Below, piece by piece: positions 29,295 through 38,489 of a DNA stretch of 64,000 nucleotides. Position 1 is the first letter of the stretch, and each line of letters begins with the position of its first letter. The notes under the pieces are model-generated. The model ran no database searches. It was given only the letters and a program-made list of their open reading frames with translations, and was not told the DNA's origin. A program made the position numbers and the translations under genes. Source of the DNA: Serratia silvae (GTDB lineage Bacteria; Pseudomonadota; Gammaproteobacteria; Enterobacterales; Enterobacteriaceae); NCBI RefSeq assembly GCF_023282985.1, contig NZ_JAGQDC010000019.1, forward strand, positions 50,920 to 114,919. Reading direction: 5' to 3'.

Positions 29295-30287
29295 ATGAGC
29301 ATTAATTCTCAACCACAAACCGGGCTGCTGCTGGACGTCAAAGATCTGCGTGTGACGTTCGGTACGCCAGACGGCGATGTTACTGCGGTGAACGATCTCA
29401 ACTTCGATCTGCGCGCGGGTGAAACCTTGGGCATCGTCGGGGAATCGGGTTCCGGCAAGTCTCAGACGGCATTTGCGTTGATGGGCCTGTTGGCCAGCAA
29501 TGGCCGCATTGGCGGCTCGGCAAAATTCAACGGCCGTGAAATTCTCAACCTGCCGGAAAGCCAACTCAACAAGCTGCGGGCAGAAGAGATCTCGATGATC
29601 TTCCAGGACCCCATGACCTCGTTGAACCCTTATATGCGGGTTGGCGAGCAGTTGATGGAAGTGCTGATGCTGCATAAAAAAATGAGCAAAAGCGAGGCGT
29701 TTGAAGAGTCGGTCCGCATGCTGGATGCGGTCAAAATGCCGGAAGCCCGTAAGCGTATGCGTATGTATCCGCATGAGTTTTCCGGCGGGATGCGCCAGCG
29801 TGTGATGATCGCCATGGCGTTGCTGTGTCGGCCAAAGCTGCTGATTGCCGATGAGCCAACCACTGCGCTGGACGTTACCGTGCAGGCACAGATCATGACG
29901 CTGCTTAACGAACTGAAGCGTGAATTCAATACGGCGATCATCATGATCACCCATGATTTGGGCGTTGTTGCCGGGATCTGCAACAAGGTCTTGGTGATGT
30001 ACGCTGGCCGCACCATGGAATACGGCAGCGCCCGCGATGTGTTTTATCATCCGAGCCACCCGTATTCCATTGGCTTGCTCAATGCGGTGCCGCGATTGGA
30101 TGCCGAAGGTGAAGCGTTGATGACCATCCCTGGCAACCCGCCGAACCTGTTGCGTTTGCCGAAAGGTTGTCCGTTCCAACCGCGTTGTCCGCATGCGATG
30201 GAGCAGTGCGCGAGTGCTCCGCCATTGGAGCAGTTTGGTGAGGGGCGCCTGCGCGCCTGTTTCAAGCCGGTGGAGGCGTTGGTATGA
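29295..30287 (+). CDS. oppD: oligopeptide ABC transporter ATPase OppD
   Basis: A 330-residue ABC ATPase. The Walker A is GESGSGKSQ, the signature is FSGGMRQR, and the Walker B is LLIADEPTT. The C-terminal family extension has a cysteine-rich segment [15 protein letters not shown], of the kind that binds an iron-sulfur cluster in some DppD/OppD relatives. It overlaps oppF by 4 bases, and the two ATPases pair as a heterodimer. Confidence 0.96.
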   Translation: MSINSQPQTGLLLDVKDLRVTFGTPDGDVTAVNDLNFDLRAGETLGIVGESGSGKSQTAFALMGLLASNGRIGGSAKFNGREILNLPESQLNKLRAEEISMIFQDPMTSLNPYMRVGEQLMEVLMLHKKMSKSEAFEESVRMLDAVKMPEARKRMRMYPHEFSGGMRQRVMIAMALLCRPKLLIADEPTTALDVTVQAQIMTLLNELKREFNTAIIMITHDLGVVAGICNKVLVMYAGRTMEYGSARDVFYHPSHPYSIGLLNAVPRLDAEGEALMTIPGNPPNLLRLPKGCPFQPRCPHAMEQCASAPPLEQFGEGRLRACFKPVEALV

Positions 30288-31282
30288 CCGCAACCGATAA
30301 AAGAGTGCTGCTGGAAGTTGCAGACCTGAAAGTTCACTTCGATATTCATGATGACAAGCAGTGGTTCTGGCAGGCACCTAAAACGTTGAAGGCGGTGGAC
30401 GGTGTCACCGTGCGCCTGTTTGAAGGCGAAACGCTAGGGGTGGTAGGGGAGTCAGGCTGCGGGAAATCCACCTTCGCACGGGCAATTATCGGCCTGGTGA
30501 AGGCGACCAGTGGCCGCGTTGCCTGGTTGGGCAAAGATCTGCTGGGCATGAGCGATGCCGATTGGCGCAAGACGCGCAGCGATATTCAGATGATTTTCCA
30601 GGATCCGCTGGCCTCGCTGAACCCGCGTATGACCATCGGTGAGATCATCGCCGAACCGTTGCGTACCTACAATCCGAAAATGCCGCGCCAGGAAGTGAAG
30701 GATAAGGTCAAAGCGATGATGTTGAAGGTGGGCCTGTTGCCGAACCTGATCAACCGTTATCCGCATGAATTCTCCGGCGGGCAGTGCCAGCGTATCGGTA
30801 TTGCCCGCGCCTTGATCCTGGAGCCGAAACTGGTGATTTGTGATGAACCGGTCTCCGCCTTGGACGTGTCTATCCAAGCGCAGGTGGTGAATCTGTTGCA
30901 GCAGTTGCAGCGCGAGATGGGGTTATCGCTAATCTTTATCGCCCACGATCTGGCAGTGGTTAAACACATTTCCGATCGGGTGCTGGTGATGTATCTGGGC
31001 CATGCGGTGGAGCTGGGAACCTATGATGAGGTCTATCATAACCCGCAGCATCCTTATACCAAGGCGCTGATGTCGGCGGTTCCGGTGCCGGATCCTGACA
31101 AGGAGAAGGAAAAGCAGATCCAACTGCTGGAAGGGGAGCTACCATCGCCGATCAACCCGCCTTCGGGCTGTGTGTTCCGCACCCGTTGTCCGATTGCGGG
31201 GCCAGAATGCGCTAAAACGCGTCCACTGCTGGAAGGCAGCTTCCGTCATGCGGTATCGTGTCTGAAAGTTGATCCGTTGTAA
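30284..31282 (+). CDS. oppF: oligopeptide ABC transporter ATPase OppF
   Basis: A 332-residue partner ATPase with Walker [10 protein letters not shown], signature FSGGQCQR and Walker [13 protein letters not shown]. The C-terminal cysteine pattern [14 protein letters not shown] matches that of OppD. The start overlaps the end of oppD (ATGA). A strong terminator follows, closing the opp operon. Confidence 0.96.
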   Translation: MTATDKRVLLEVADLKVHFDIHDDKQWFWQAPKTLKAVDGVTVRLFEGETLGVVGESGCGKSTFARAIIGLVKATSGRVAWLGKDLLGMSDADWRKTRSDIQMIFQDPLASLNPRMTIGEIIAEPLRTYNPKMPRQEVKDKVKAMMLKVGLLPNLINRYPHEFSGGQCQRIGIARALILEPKLVICDEPVSALDVSIQAQVVNLLQQLQREMGLSLIFIAHDLAVVKHISDRVLVMYLGHAVELGTYDEVYHNPQHPYTKALMSAVPVPDPDKEKEKQIQLLEGELPSPINPPSGCVFRTRCPIAGPECAKTRPLLEGSFRHAVSCLKVDPL

Positions 31283-31300
31283 TAGGCTGATTAACAATAA

Positions 31301-31328
31301 AAAAACCTGCCATTTGGCAGGTTTTTTT
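31301..31328 (+). terminator. opp operon terminator
   Basis: Six-bp stem CCTGCC/GGCAGG with loop ATTT, A-run before and T7 after, 23 bases past the oppF stop. Confidence 0.88.
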
Positions 31329-31367
31329 ATTGCTGAAAAGTGGCAATATTGCTGCGCCCGTTTTAAC

Positions 31368-31691
31368 TTACTCTTTCCACAAAATGTGGCACAGCTTGTT
31401 ATCTTTCTCGCGGCAGATTAGTACGCGGGCAAACACATCGTTGATGGGCTCGCCATCGCTGTCTGCCAGGCCGATCACCACCTCGGCAAAGAAGTCTGGG
31501 TTCAGATCGTAATCCACGTGCTCCTGCCAATCTTCTGCCGGATCGTACAGCTCGGCACCGCCGCGCTCTTCAAACTGTAAATTGAACAGCAGAATATCCG
31601 CGGGATCCAGATTGTCGCCAGCCAGCTCCAGGAAGATGTCGTAGGCTTGTTCCAGCGTTTCATCTTCGGTAAGGCGATTATTCAAGTCCAT
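31368..31691 (-). CDS. yciU: DNA-mimic-like acidic protein YciU (DUF440)
   Basis: A 107-residue strongly acidic protein of the YciU/HI1450 family, rich in Asp and Glu and with few basic residues. A relative has been structurally described as a putative double-stranded DNA mimic, but no role is established. It follows clsA on the same strand, as in E. coli. Confidence 0.9.
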   Translation of the reverse strand: MDLNNRLTEDETLEQAYDIFLELAGDNLDPADILLFNLQFEERGGAELYDPAEDWQEHVDYDLNPDFFAEVVIGLADSDGEPINDVFARVLICREKDNKLCHILWKE

Positions 31692-31747
31692 ATAAAAATC
31701 CTGATAACAAATGATTTGAGGTTATTAAACCATGCTCGTTGCCGCTT

Positions 31748-33208
31748 TTACAGCAACGGGCTGAAAAAGTAAAACAGGCGCTCGACCAGGCGGTGCCAGT
31801 ACGGGCGCTTTAACCATTGCTTGGCGTCCAACAGCTGCGAGCGGGCGATGTAATCATCTTGCACACAGGCCAGATCGGCACCAAAGCCGCTGTCGTCAAT
31901 CACCAGGGTGATCTCAAAGTTCAGCCACAGGCTGCGCATATCCAGATTGACCGTGCCGACCAGGCTGAGCTGGCCATCGACCAACACGCTCTTGGTGTGC
32001 AACAGCCCGCCTTCAAACTGATAAATCTTCACGCCCGCTTCCAGCAGCTCCGAGAAGAAGGCGCGGCTGGCCCAGCGCACCATCATTGAGTCGTTTTGGC
32101 GTGGGACGATAATGCTGACATCAACGCCACGCAGTGCTGCCGTGCAGATGGCGTGCAGCAGATCGTCGCTTGGCACGAGGTAGGGGGTGGTCATGATCAA
32201 CTGCTCACGAGCGGAATAGACCGCTGTCAACAGCGCCTGATGGATCATCTCTTCCGGGAATCCCGGGCCGGAGGCAATAACCTGGATGGTGTGGCCGCTT
32301 TCCTGCTCAAACGGCATGATATTTACGTCTGGCGGTGGGGGTAAAATGCGCTTGCCGGTCTCAATCTCCCAGTCACAGGCGTAAACGATACCCATCGTTG
32401 TTGCCACCGGGCCTTCCATGCGTGCCATCAGGTCGATCCATTGACCAACCCCGGCATCCTGCTTGAAGTAGCGTGGATCGACCATGTTCATACTGCCGGT
32501 GTAGGCGATATAATTGTCGATCAGCACCACTTTGCGATGTTGCCGCAGGTCCATACGCCGCAGGAATACGCGGAACAGGTTAACCTTGAGTGACTCAACC
32601 ACTTCAATACCGGCGTTACGCATCATGCTGGGATAAGGGCTGCGGAAGAACTGCACGCTGCCAGCCGAGTCCAGCATCAAACGGCAATGTACGCCACGGC
32701 GCGCGGCTGCCATCAATGATTCGGCGACCTGATCGACCAGCCCACCGGGCTGCCAGATATAAAACACCATCTCGATATTATGGCGTGCCAGTTCGATATC
32801 CCGCACTAGGGCATGCATTGTTGAATCGGTGGTCGTCAACAACTGTAGCTGGTTGCCTTTGACGCCATCAATGCCCTGGCGGTGGTGGCAAAGCTGAAAT
32901 AGCGGGCGGGCCACTTCACTGTACTCGGTAGCAAAAATCCGGCTGCTTCCTTTAAGCTCATTCAACCACCGAGCGGTTGAGGGCCACATGGCCTTGGCTC
33001 TCTCTGCGCGGCGCTTGCCCAGGTGCAGTTCGCCAAAGGATAAATAAGCGACGATACCTACCAATGGAAGAATATAGATCACCAGCAGCCAGGCCATGGC
33101 CGAAGGCACGGTGCGTCGTTTCATCAGAATACGCAATGTGACCCCGGCGATAAGCAGCCAGTAGCCAAACACCAAGAGCCAACTAATTACGGTATAAAAG
33201 GTTGTCAT
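31748..33208 (-). CDS. clsA: cardiolipin synthase ClsA
   Basis: Makes cardiolipin from two phosphatidylglycerols at the inner membrane. The start at 33208 gives 486 residues, the E. coli length; a GTG at 33256 would add 16 residues and has no ribosome site. Two N-terminal membrane segments (to about residue 65) precede the phospholipase D-type catalytic repeats, each with an HxK(x)4D motif: HRKVVLID and HTKSVLVD. Confidence 0.95.
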   Translation of the reverse strand: MTTFYTVISWLLVFGYWLLIAGVTLRILMKRRTVPSAMAWLLVIYILPLVGIVAYLSFGELHLGKRRAERAKAMWPSTARWLNELKGSSRIFATEYSEVARPLFQLCHHRQGIDGVKGNQLQLLTTTDSTMHALVRDIELARHNIEMVFYIWQPGGLVDQVAESLMAAARRGVHCRLMLDSAGSVQFFRSPYPSMMRNAGIEVVESLKVNLFRVFLRRMDLRQHRKVVLIDNYIAYTGSMNMVDPRYFKQDAGVGQWIDLMARMEGPVATTMGIVYACDWEIETGKRILPPPPDVNIMPFEQESGHTIQVIASGPGFPEEMIHQALLTAVYSAREQLIMTTPYLVPSDDLLHAICTAALRGVDVSIIVPRQNDSMMVRWASRAFFSELLEAGVKIYQFEGGLLHTKSVLVDGQLSLVGTVNLDMRSLWLNFEITLVIDDSGFGADLACVQDDYIARSQLLDAKQWLKRPYWHRLVERLFYFFSPLL

Positions 33209-33443
33209 AAAGGCAAAAATTTCCGTTGGTAAGCCACCAATAATGAGTGTACGCACAGAACAACAAAGGTGAAACCTTTTCTCGGTAGTTAAGTTACATA
33301 AAGATGATTGACCAAAGGGACTTGCTGAAAATAAAAACCGTACTTTTTGTCGCCTGTGGAAGAAAGAAGACGGTAAACGGACGACTTGGATCGCGCGTTG
33401 AAAGGGCTATAATGCCCGCGGTTGGATTGATGGGTAACGTAAA

Positions 33444-33620
33444 ATGAGACGCAGTAGAAATGAAGTGGGCCGCTGGAGGATGTTACGGCAGAGCCAGCGG
33501 CGCCGGCACCGTTGGCTGGAACGCCAGTCGTGCAGCAATCGGCATATCATTCGTGTCCGCCGTCGTTTGGATGATCAACACCGCCGAGCCTTATTGTTCG
33601 TTGTGGCTTACGAGTGGTAA
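33444..33620 (+). CDS. yciY: small basic protein YciY
   Basis: An ORF of 58 residues not recognisable from longer frames. It begins MRRSRNEVGRWRMLRQ and is very rich in Arg. It matches the E. coli YciY N-terminus as I recall it (MKRSRTEVGRWRMQRQ) and stands at the same place, divergent from clsA. The function is unknown. A 10-bp hairpin follows immediately. Confidence rests on the shared start pattern and position. Confidence 0.8.
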   Translation: MRRSRNEVGRWRMLRQSQRRRHRWLERQSCSNRHIIRVRRRLDDQHRRALLFVVAYEW

Positions 33621-33623
33621 ACA

Positions 33624-33648
33624 AGAACAGCCCGTTATGGGCTGTTCT
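33624..33648. terminator. hairpin shared by yciY and dps
   Basis: A perfect 10-bp stem AGAACAGCCC/GGGCTGTTCT with a 5-base loop lies between the convergent stops of yciY and dps. The T-runs on both sides are modest (GCTATTT, and TTGTTT on the minus strand). Confidence 0.7.
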
Positions 33649-33667
33649 GCTATTTGCTGGATCTGGG

Positions 33668-34159
33668 TTATTTACCCAGATAGGCGTTCAACATCCACAC
33701 CTGTTTTTCCTGCTCTTTAATGTAATCGCTCATCAGCGAAGAGGTACCCTCGTCACCGGCCTCTGCGGCCAGCGTCAGCAGTTCGCGCTGTTGTTGCAAC
33801 AAAATGCCGTAGCCTTCCAACAAACCGCGCAGTGTGCCTTTATCGTCGGTGACATTGGTGTCTTCCTTGATATCCGCCGTTTTCAGATAGTCACTGAAGG
33901 CGTGGCGAGGCTGTGAACCCAGAGTCAGAATACGCTCTGCCAGTTCATCCACCTTGGTCAGCAGGTCATTATAGGTTTCTTCAAACTTGACGTGCAGTTC
34001 AAAGAAGTGCGGGCCGGAAATATTCCAATGGTAGCCACGCACGTTCATGTACAGCACCTGGTAGTTAGCCAGTAGGGCGTTCAGTGCTTCAGAGAGTTTT
34101 GCTGATTGTTTGGTGTCCAGGCCGATATGAGTCTTGGTCGCTTTTTTTGCCGTTGCCAT
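33668..34159 (-). CDS. dps: Dps-family ferritin-like DNA protection protein
   Basis: A 163-residue ferritin-like protein. The ferroxidase motif is seen as YHWNISGPHFFELHVKFEE with the His and acidic ligands, and a Lys-rich N-terminal tail that could bind DNA. It would store iron and protect DNA in stationary phase. The sequence differs markedly from E. coli Dps and belongs to a separate branch of the family. It lies where E. coli has kch; no kch is present in the window. Confidence 0.85.
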   Translation of the reverse strand: MATAKKATKTHIGLDTKQSAKLSEALNALLANYQVLYMNVRGYHWNISGPHFFELHVKFEETYNDLLTKVDELAERILTLGSQPRHAFSDYLKTADIKEDTNVTDDKGTLRGLLEGYGILLQQQRELLTLAAEAGDEGTSSLMSDYIKEQEKQVWMLNAYLGK

Positions 34160-34280
34160 AATAATCTTCTCCTGATGATTTGTTTCGATTATCTAGATTG
34201 ATATCCATACAAAACAGGTTAACCGGATCTATCATAAGGTTAAAGTCGCTACTAAGCATCAATTCAATCGCTCAAACCAA

Positions 34281-34336
34281 TTTACCCGTCGTCTTTCAAG
34301 CCGCAGCGTTGTTACTTGAGCAAGCCACAAAAGTAA
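34281..34336. repeat. internally deleted copy of the trpCB palindromic repeat
   Basis: Starts TTTACCCGTCG and runs through CTTTCAAGCC and CAGCGTTGTTAC, matching the left half of the repeat at 45844-45970 with few changes. It then jumps to the central ACAAAAGTAA. It lies between the 5' end of dps and the 3' end of the efflux gene. Confidence 0.7.
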
Positions 34337-34338
34337 TA

Positions 34339-34362
34339 GTGGGCGCCGCATACGGCGCCCAC
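34339..34362 (-). terminator. hairpin after smvA
   Basis: Perfect 10-bp GC-rich stem GTGGGCGCCG/CGGCGCCCAC with a four-base loop, 7 bases past the efflux gene stop. The following T-run is weak. Confidence 0.6.
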
Positions 34363-34368
34363 TTAACG

Positions 34369-35865
34369 TTAGCGATTAAAATAATGCGGTGACTTTTTGC
34401 GCAAAGCAAACTTTAACACCCCGGCACTCAGAGTAGTCAGCAGCGCTGCCGCGATCAGCACGGCAATAAAGGCCTGATCAAAGGCACCCCTGGCCAGCTG
34501 GATCAGCCTTTCTGCGCTATCCGCGCCCATGTTTCCGGCCAGCCGTAACGCCTCATCAATGCTGTCATAAGCGAGATCGCCTGCAGGAAGATTGGCAGGC
34601 AATACCAGGCTGTGGCTATAGACCGCCGTCATCAACCCGCCCAGCAGCGTGACGCCTAGCACGCCACCCAACTCCCATGAGACATCTTCAATGGCGGCGA
34701 CCATGCCCGCCTTGTCTTCGGGGGCGTTGAGCATAATGGCCGTTGAGGCGGCGGTAATGGCACCGCCGAGGCCAAAGCCCACCACAAACAGGCAGACCAG
34801 CTGCATAATGACGTTGCCTTGATACCACAGGGCGACACCGGCAATGCCTAAGGCGGTGAGAATAAAGCCGCCTACCAACATGAAGCGTTCGCCATAGCGT
34901 GGAAGCAAAGCCCCGGCTAGCGGGCCTGCCAGAGCAGAGGCCACCGGAATGGGCAAAATAAACAACGCGGCCAGCAGCGGCGTCATGCCTAGCACCAACT
35001 GTAACCGCTGGCTTAACACCAGTTCGACCCCGATCAGCGCGATCATTGAAACGATCGCCACACCGACACCGCTGGCAAACAGGCGATTGCGGAACAGTGA
35101 GAAATCGATCATGGGGTATTGCGCCCGCTGCTGACGGCGGACGAACAGGGTCAGGAACAACGTACCGATCGCCGCCGCAATGGTGAAGTCACTCAGGGAG
35201 AACGCGGGTTTGCTCAGCTCTTTCAGCGCATAGATTGACGCCACCAGGCCGAACATGATCTGTAGCGAGCTGATAAAATCGCAGGGGCGTTGACTGTCTC
35301 CACCGCAACGAGGGATCAGATATACCGCCAGCGGCAAGACCAGCATCACCACCGGCACGTTGATCAGAAATACCGAGCCCCACCAGAAATAGGACAGCAG
35401 AACACCGCCTACCACCGGGCCAAGCGCGGCGGCACCGGAGGCCACTGCGGCCCAGATGCCAATCGCCAGCGCACGTTCACGCTCATCGGTAAAGACGTGG
35501 CGCACGATGGATAGCGTGGCTGGCATCATCATCGCGGCCCCGATGGCCAGGAAAGCCCGTGACGCAATCAGCAGCTCGGCACTGGGGGAGAACGCGGCGC
35601 ACAGTGAGGCAAAGGCAAAGACCGGCAAACCGGCGATAAACATTTTCTTGTGGCCAAGACGGTCGCTTAACATGCCAGCGCCGGGTAGCAGGCCAGCAAC
35701 TACCAACGGGTAGGCGTTAACGATCCACAGCTTTTGTGAGGCCGTGGCATCCAATGCCTGGGTCAGGCGCGGCAACGCGGTGTAAAGCACCGTCATATCG
35801 GTAATGATTAAAAATAGCGCACTGGAGATCATTGCCAGGATCAGCCAGCGGTTTTGGGCGTGCAT
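34369..35865 (-). CDS. smvA: DHA2-type MFS multidrug efflux pump, SmvA-like
   Basis: A 498-residue major facilitator with about 14 membrane segments, the DHA2 family layout. The motif SDRLGHKKMFI between segments 2 and 3 is the MFS motif A. It resembles SmvA, which in relatives exports methyl viologen and cationic biocides. The start at 35865 follows AGGATAC; an upstream ATG at 35958 would add 31 residues without a ribosome site. It is divergent from a TetR-type regulator, as smvA/smvR are in Klebsiella. Confidence 0.82.
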   Translation of the reverse strand: MHAQNRWLILAMISSALFLIITDMTVLYTALPRLTQALDATASQKLWIVNAYPLVVAGLLPGAGMLSDRLGHKKMFIAGLPVFAFASLCAAFSPSAELLIASRAFLAIGAAMMMPATLSIVRHVFTDERERALAIGIWAAVASGAAALGPVVGGVLLSYFWWGSVFLINVPVVMLVLPLAVYLIPRCGGDSQRPCDFISSLQIMFGLVASIYALKELSKPAFSLSDFTIAAAIGTLFLTLFVRRQQRAQYPMIDFSLFRNRLFASGVGVAIVSMIALIGVELVLSQRLQLVLGMTPLLAALFILPIPVASALAGPLAGALLPRYGERFMLVGGFILTALGIAGVALWYQGNVIMQLVCLFVVGFGLGGAITAASTAIMLNAPEDKAGMVAAIEDVSWELGGVLGVTLLGGLMTAVYSHSLVLPANLPAGDLAYDSIDEALRLAGNMGADSAERLIQLARGAFDQAFIAVLIAAALLTTLSAGVLKFALRKKSPHYFNR

Positions 35866-35956
35866 AAAGAGTATCCTAGTAAACCGATGACGCGGCTGCG
35901 TCACCTTACGGTAACCACCCGGAAGCACCGATGGTATACTGCTATAATATAAATCC

Positions 35957-35968
35957 ATACGTACGTAT
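35957..35968. promoter_or_regulatory. palindromic operator candidate for the TetR-type regulator
   Basis: The perfect palindrome ATACGTACGTAT lies 18 bases before the regulator start, next to a TATAAT at 35943-35948. Such palindromes at divergent promoters are typical TetR-family operators. Binding is inferred, not shown. Confidence 0.6.
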
Positions 35969-35986
35969 TGAAAAGGGGCTTTCTCA

Positions 35987-36544
35987 ATGGGGCGTCAACG
36001 GAGTATCGATCGTGACAAGGTGCTGGATACCGCGGAAGAGATTGTGGCGACCCAAGGTGCGGCAGGGTTAACCATCGATTCGGTGGCTAAAGCCATGGGG
36101 ATCTCCAAGGGTGGAGTGCAGTACTGCTTTGGTAGCAAAGATGCGCTCATCGATGCGATGTTTGACCGTTGGGGCAAGGTTTATGAGCAGGTTTTTGACA
36201 GTATCGCGGGTAGCGATCCGGATCCGCAGACCATCGTGCAGGCACATATGCAGGCGACATGCAGCTCGGATCAGGCTTCCAGCGCCAAGGCCGCTGGACT
36301 AATGGCGACGTTAATTCAGACGCCAGAACATCTGGACAGTACGCGAGAATGGTATCGCAGCCGCATAGCAGGTTTGGATCTGACTACCGAAGCGGGGAGA
36401 AAGGCGCGCCTGGCCTTCTTGGCTACAGAGGGAGCTTTCATGCTGCGCTTCTTCGGCTTTATGGATATTACTCAGCAGGAATGGGAAGCAATGTTTACCG
36501 ATCTGCAAAAGTGGGTTCTTAACGATACGGCTCGCAATGATTGA
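35987..36544 (+). CDS. smvR: TetR/AcrR family regulator, SmvR-like
   Basis: A 185-residue TetR-family repressor. The N-terminal HTH is seen in LTIDSVAKAMGISKGGVQYCF, and the C-terminal helical domain holds the ligand pocket. It is divergent from the SmvA-like pump and probably represses it and itself through the palindrome between them. SD-like GGGGCT sits before the ATG. Confidence 0.8.
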   Translation: MGRQRSIDRDKVLDTAEEIVATQGAAGLTIDSVAKAMGISKGGVQYCFGSKDALIDAMFDRWGKVYEQVFDSIAGSDPDPQTIVQAHMQATCSSDQASSAKAAGLMATLIQTPEHLDSTREWYRSRIAGLDLTTEAGRKARLAFLATEGAFMLRFFGFMDITQQEWEAMFTDLQKWVLNDTARND

Positions 36545-36626
36545 CCTATCACACTGATAGATGGCGATTGCTCCGCGCGGCGAGTATGTTTAACCAATAA
36601 AGATATTCCCTCGAAGAACCCACTTT

Positions 36627-36656
36627 AGCCAGCCACCTCCGTGCTGGCTTTTTTTT
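36627..36656 (+). terminator. terminator of the TetR-type gene
   Basis: Stem AGCCAGC/GCTGGCT with a nine-base loop and T8 at its end. Confidence 0.85.
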
Positions 36657-36658
36657 GC

Positions 36659-36955
36659 CTAAAATACCTGCTTGAACGGTTTCACCGTGACTTCGCCGTA
36701 TACGCCAGCGTCCACGTACGGGTCTTGTGCTGCCCAGGATTTTGCCGCGTCCAGCGAAGGGAACTCGGCGATCACGGTAGAACCGGTAAATCCGGCCTGG
36801 CCCGGATCGTTGCTATCGATAGCCGGGTTAGGGCCAGCGACCACCAACCGGCCTTCATCACGCAGCGCCTGCAGGCGAGCCAGATGGGCAGGGCGAACGG
36901 CCAGGCGCTGTTCCAGCGTGCCCGGTACGTCTTGTGCGTAGATCAAATAAAGCAT
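36659..36955 (-). CDS. yciI: YciI family protein
   Basis: A 98-residue dimeric alpha-beta barrel protein of the YciI/DUF fold. Family members include muconolactone isomerase-like and regulatory domains; the E. coli role is unknown. The start MLYLIYAQD is the conserved one. It neighbours tonB as in E. coli. Confidence 0.88.
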   Translation of the reverse strand: MLYLIYAQDVPGTLEQRLAVRPAHLARLQALRDEGRLVVAGPNPAIDSNDPGQAGFTGSTVIAEFPSLDAAKSWAAQDPYVDAGVYGEVTVKPFKQVF

Positions 36956-37274
36956 ATTTCACCTTTAAAATCATTGCCATAGAACGGTAATCACAAGGTA
37001 GCGCAAAACCGCTAACAAGGGAATGCCAATCCACACAAAAATACATTGCTGTGCTGAAGATAGCTGCACGTTGTGCGATTAACGAGTGTTGGAACACATT
37101 GGTTAACAATCCGTGAGCAAAGCCTAATAAAAGGCTAATTAAAAGTTAATATCCCTATGAGTTTGCTGGTTTTAGCGCCTAATGATACCGATTAAAGCGA
37201 TAGTTTGTCTTTCGTTATTGAATATGATTGCTATTTGCATTTAAACTTGGCGCACCAGAGGAAACAGAATCATT
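36956..37274. other. 319-base divergent intergenic region yciI/tonB
   Basis: Contains the yciI leader and, near its right end, the tonB promoter and a Fur-box-like segment (37218-37246). I see no further gene. Confidence 0.6.
37218..37246 (+). promoter_or_regulatory. tonB promoter with overlapping Fur-type site
   Basis: TTGAAT (37218-37223) and TTAAAC (37241-37246) are 17 bases apart. The spacer ATGATTGCTATTTGCAT closely matches the E. coli tonB promoter/Fur region as I recall it, so iron repression by Fur is likely. Confidence 0.7.
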
Positions 37275-38018
37275 ATGCCGCTAAACAAAATGTTCCTTAT
37301 TCGCCGAATTTCCGTGCCAATTGTCCTCTCCGTTGGTTTGCACAGTGCCCTGGTGGCCGCCTTGCTCTACGCTTCCGTCAACGAAGTGTTGGAGTTGCCG
37401 AAGCAGGAAGATGCCCCTATCAGCGTCATGATGGTGAATATGGCCGCACTGGCAGAACCACCGCCGGCAGCGGCGGAACCGGAACCGCAGGTAGAACCAG
37501 AGCCTGAGCCAGAACCGATCCCGGAGCCCGAGCCGCCACCGCCGGTACCCGTAGCCATTCCTAAACCGGAGCCGGAGAAACCCAAGCCGAAGCCAAAACC
37601 GAAGCCGAAGGTAGAGAAGCCGGTCAAACGCGAAGTGAAGAAAATCGAACCGCGTGAACCTTCGCCGTTTGACAATCAATCCGAAGCCAAGTCGATCGAC
37701 AAGGCACCGGTTAAACAGGCACCATCAGCACCCGCGCCGGGAACTTCCCGTGAGTTGGGGCCGAAAGCCCTGAGCATCGGCAAGCCGATGTATCCACCAC
37801 GTGCTCAGGCATTGCAGATTGAAGGCAAGGTTAAGGTTCAGTTCGATGTCGATAGCGACGGCCGGGTCACTAACGTGCGTATTCTGTCTGCGGAGCCGCG
37901 TAATATGTTCGAACGTGAGGTGAAGCAGGCAATGCGTAAATGGCGCTATGAGGCCAAAATCGCACAAAACCTGACGAAGACCATCGTCTTCAAAATGGAA
38001 GGTTCAACGGTCGAGTAA
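37275..38018 (+). CDS. tonB: energy-transducing protein TonB
   Basis: Couples the proton motive force (via ExbBD) to outer-membrane siderophore and vitamin B12 receptors. A short N-terminal membrane anchor (about residues 15-35, including the [14 protein letters not shown] segment with the conserved Ser and His) is followed by a long Pro-Glu then Pro-Lys repeat region (about residues 60-125) that spans the periplasm, and the C-terminal TonB domain with [14 protein letters not shown]. Length is 247. It is followed by a bidirectional terminator. Confidence 0.95.
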   Translation: MPLNKMFLIRRISVPIVLSVGLHSALVAALLYASVNEVLELPKQEDAPISVMMVNMAALAEPPPAAAEPEPQVEPEPEPEPIPEPEPPPPVPVAIPKPEPEKPKPKPKPKPKVEKPVKREVKKIEPREPSPFDNQSEAKSIDKAPVKQAPSAPAPGTSRELGPKALSIGKPMYPPRAQALQIEGKVKVQFDVDSDGRVTNVRILSAEPRNMFEREVKQAMRKWRYEAKIAQNLTKTIVFKMEGSTVE

Positions 38019-38024
38019 GCAATA

Positions 38025-38050
38025 AAAAAGGTCGCGTTTGCGACCTTTTT
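38025..38050. terminator. bidirectional terminator between tonB and yciA
   Basis: Six-bp stem GGTCGC/GCGACC with loop GTTT, flanked by A5 and T5, between convergent genes. Confidence 0.88.
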
Positions 38051-38066
38051 GCTATCTGGCGTAGGC

Positions 38067-38489
38067 TTACTCGCCAACGCGGAAGTTCATCTTACCGTCT
38101 GGCAGGGCACGAGGGCTGCCGCCGTCATCTACCGCTACATAGGTAAAGACTGCTTCCGTGGCGCGGTAGCGCTGGCCGATTGGGGCAGAAGACACCTTCT
38201 TGACCCAAACTTCCACATTGATGGTAATGGAGCTGCGGCCACTGCGAATACAGTTGGCATAACAGCACACCACGTCACCTACGGCGACCGGCTTGAGAAA
38301 GGTCATGCCGTCTACTCGCACGGTCACCACGCGCCCTTCGGCAATTTCTTTGGCCAGGATCGCACCGCCAATATCCATTTGCGACATCAGCCAGCCGCCA
38401 AAGATATCGCCGTTGGCATTGGTATCTGCCGGCATGGCCAGCGTGCGCAGCACCAGCTCACCGTTAGGCAAAGGTCGTTGTTCGGCCAT
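38067..38489 (-). CDS. yciA: acyl-CoA thioesterase YciA
   Basis: A 140-residue hot-dog-fold thioesterase with broad acyl-CoA range. The active-site helix motif NANGDIFGGWLMSQMD includes the catalytic Asp. The start overlaps the stop of yciB by one base (TAATG), so the two are translationally coupled. Confidence 0.95.
   Translation of the reverse strand: MAEQRPLPNGELVLRTLAMPADTNANGDIFGGWLMSQMDIGGAILAKEIAEGRVVTVRVDGMTFLKPVAVGDVVCCYANCIRSGRSSITINVEVWVKKVSSAPIGQRYRATEAVFTYVAVDDGGSPRALPDGKMNFRVGE

Noticed and set aside
29280..30377. A 365-codon open frame on the minus strand across oppD
   Set aside because: It is fully antisense to oppD, whose motifs are clear. Long antisense frames are common in GC-biased genes and this one has no recognisable domain or ribosome site.
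33209..33256. N-terminal extension of clsA by 16 residues from a GTG
   Set aside because: No ribosome site is seen before it and the shorter form has exactly the family length.
33460..33720. An 86-codon plus-strand frame overlapping yciY and the end of dps
   Set aside because: It is in a different frame from yciY, which has homology and position support, and it runs into dps antisense.
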